Shown piece after piece: positions 63,301-64,000 of a stretch of 64,000 nt of DNA. This stretch comes from Vibrio sp. S9_S30 (GTDB lineage Bacteria > Pseudomonadota > Gammaproteobacteria > Enterobacterales > Vibrionaceae). The notes beneath the pieces are model-generated. The model ran no database searches. It was given only the letters and a program-made list of their open reading frames with translations, and was not told where the DNA came from. A program made the position numbers and the translations under genes. The DNA is taken from NCBI RefSeq assembly GCF_014694455.1, contig NZ_JAAUWT010000014.1, positions 62,001 through 126,000 of the forward strand, in the 5' to 3' direction. Positions within the stretch are counted from its first letter, which is position 1, and every line of letters starts with the position of its first letter.

Positions 63301-64000
63301 ATGTTTAAACTAGTCACCCCCAAAACAGCGAATCATCTGAATAAGTATTACCACTTTCGCTGGCAAATGCTGCGCGAACCTTGGCGTTTGCCTGTCGGTT
63401 CGGAAAGGGATGAATACGATGAACTTAGCCATCACCGAATGATTGTGGACGGCAAAGGTCGCCCGATGGCCATTGGGCGTTTATACATTACGCCTGATAA
63501 TGAAGGTCAGATACGTTATATGGCGGTGAAGCCGAACCGCAGAAGTAAAGGCATCGGGTCGCTGGTCATGGTGGCACTAGAGTCGTTTGCTCGGCAAGAA
63601 GGCGTGAAGCGCTTGGTGTGTAATGCACGTGAAGACGCGATTGCTTTCTACGAGAAAAATGGCTTTGAAAGCCAAGGTGAACTCAGTGACGAACGGGGTC
63701 CCATGCGTCATCAGCAAATGGTGAAATCGCTGGATCCATTGGCGAACGTGTTGAGACGGCCGGAATGGTGTGCGGAATTGCAAGATCGTTGGGAAAGTCA
63801 AATTCCTATCAGTGATAAGATGGGGATTAAAATCAATCAATACACCGGTTACCGTTTTGAGTGCAGTGCTCAACTAAACCCTAACTTAAATCCTCACAAC
63901 ACCCTGTTTGCGGGTTCAGCGTTTACTTTGGCGACGTTAACAGGTTGGGGCATGACTTGGTTGTTGATGAAAGAGCGTGAATTGGAAGCGGATATTGTGC
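63301..64000 (+). CDS. yiiD: GNAT acetyltransferase/thioesterase fusion YiiD (partial)
   Basis: The open frame from ATG 63301 runs off the window after 233 residues. The N-terminal half is a GNAT domain (IRYMAVKPNRRSKGIGSLVM near residue 70, AIAFYEKNGFESQGE near 115). A hot-dog thioesterase part begins near 185 (PHNTLFAGSAFTLATLTGWG). E. coli YiiD (329 residues, also called FabY) has this layout and follows dtd. About 100 residues are missing to the right. Confidence 0.9.
   Translation, partial: MFKLVTPKTANHLNKYYHFRWQMLREPWRLPVGSERDEYDELSHHRMIVDGKGRPMAIGRLYITPDNEGQIRYMAVKPNRRSKGIGSLVMVALESFARQEGVKRLVCNAREDAIAFYEKNGFESQGELSDERGPMRHQQMVKSLDPLANVLRRPEWCAELQDRWESQIPISDKMGIKINQYTGYRFECSAQLNPNLNPHNTLFAGSAFTLATLTGWGMTWLLMKERELEADIV

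Overview
The window looks like chromosome 1 of a Vibrio or a close relative. Vibrionaceae-type core blocks surround accessory DNA: rlmJ-prlC, rsmJ, uspA/ftnA/uspB/yhiN, hdfR-maoP, rmuC-ubiE-ubiJ-ubiB-tatABC, tatD, hemB, RyhB, polA, Spot 42, engB, cytochrome c4, yihI, hemN, yihY and dtd. No tRNA, rRNA, CRISPR array, intact insertion sequence or prophage was found.

Region 1 (1-3.1 kb) holds rlmJ and prlC. Region 2 (about 3.1-22.9 kb) is a 19.7-kb metabolic island lying between prlC and asnC/rsmJ, genes whose relatives are close neighbours in enterobacteria. It has a RutR-like TetR regulator and an overlapping operon cofH-cofD-cofC-cofE-npdG-LLM oxidoreductase for making, reducing and using the deazaflavin coenzyme F420. 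It continues with an N-carbamoyl amidohydrolase, a divergent hydA plus NCS1 permease pair, a LysR gene, a beta-alanine:pyruvate aminotransferase, mmsA, and an operon cofG-codA-codB. Read together these spell a route from cytosine through uracil, dihydrouracil, N-carbamoyl-beta-alanine, beta-alanine and malonate semialdehyde to acetyl-CoA. Every step has a gene except that no normal dihydropyrimidine dehydrogenase (PreTA) is present. The F420-type LLM oxidoreductase is the natural candidate for that step, fed by NADPH through NpdG. RutR-like palindromes lie in front of both cofH and the permease-hydA operon, which suggests that F420 synthesis is induced with pyrimidine breakdown. This is the most unusual system in the window.

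Region 3 (22.9-31.3 kb) is core: asnC, a large periplasmic-sensor GGDEF/EAL protein, rsmJ, a lysine-rich unknown, uspA, ftnA, uspB and yhiN. Region 4 (31.3-40.4 kb) is a second accessory segment directly after yhiN. It opens with a fragment of a TnsB-type transposase, then two MRP/ABCC-like half-transporter genes each broken at a simple repeat, then an apparently intact three-gene cassette: MFS exporter, GMC-like FAD oxidoreductase and DegT/StrS aminotransferase.

Region 5 (40.5-64 kb) is conserved core. It carries three small RNAs or candidates: RyhB under a Fur box between hemB and polA, Spot 42 after polA, and a possible further sRNA before engB. The last gene (yiiD) runs off the window. 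A recurring small-scale pattern is 17-21-bp tandem duplications at about ten places, mostly close to gene starts or ends.
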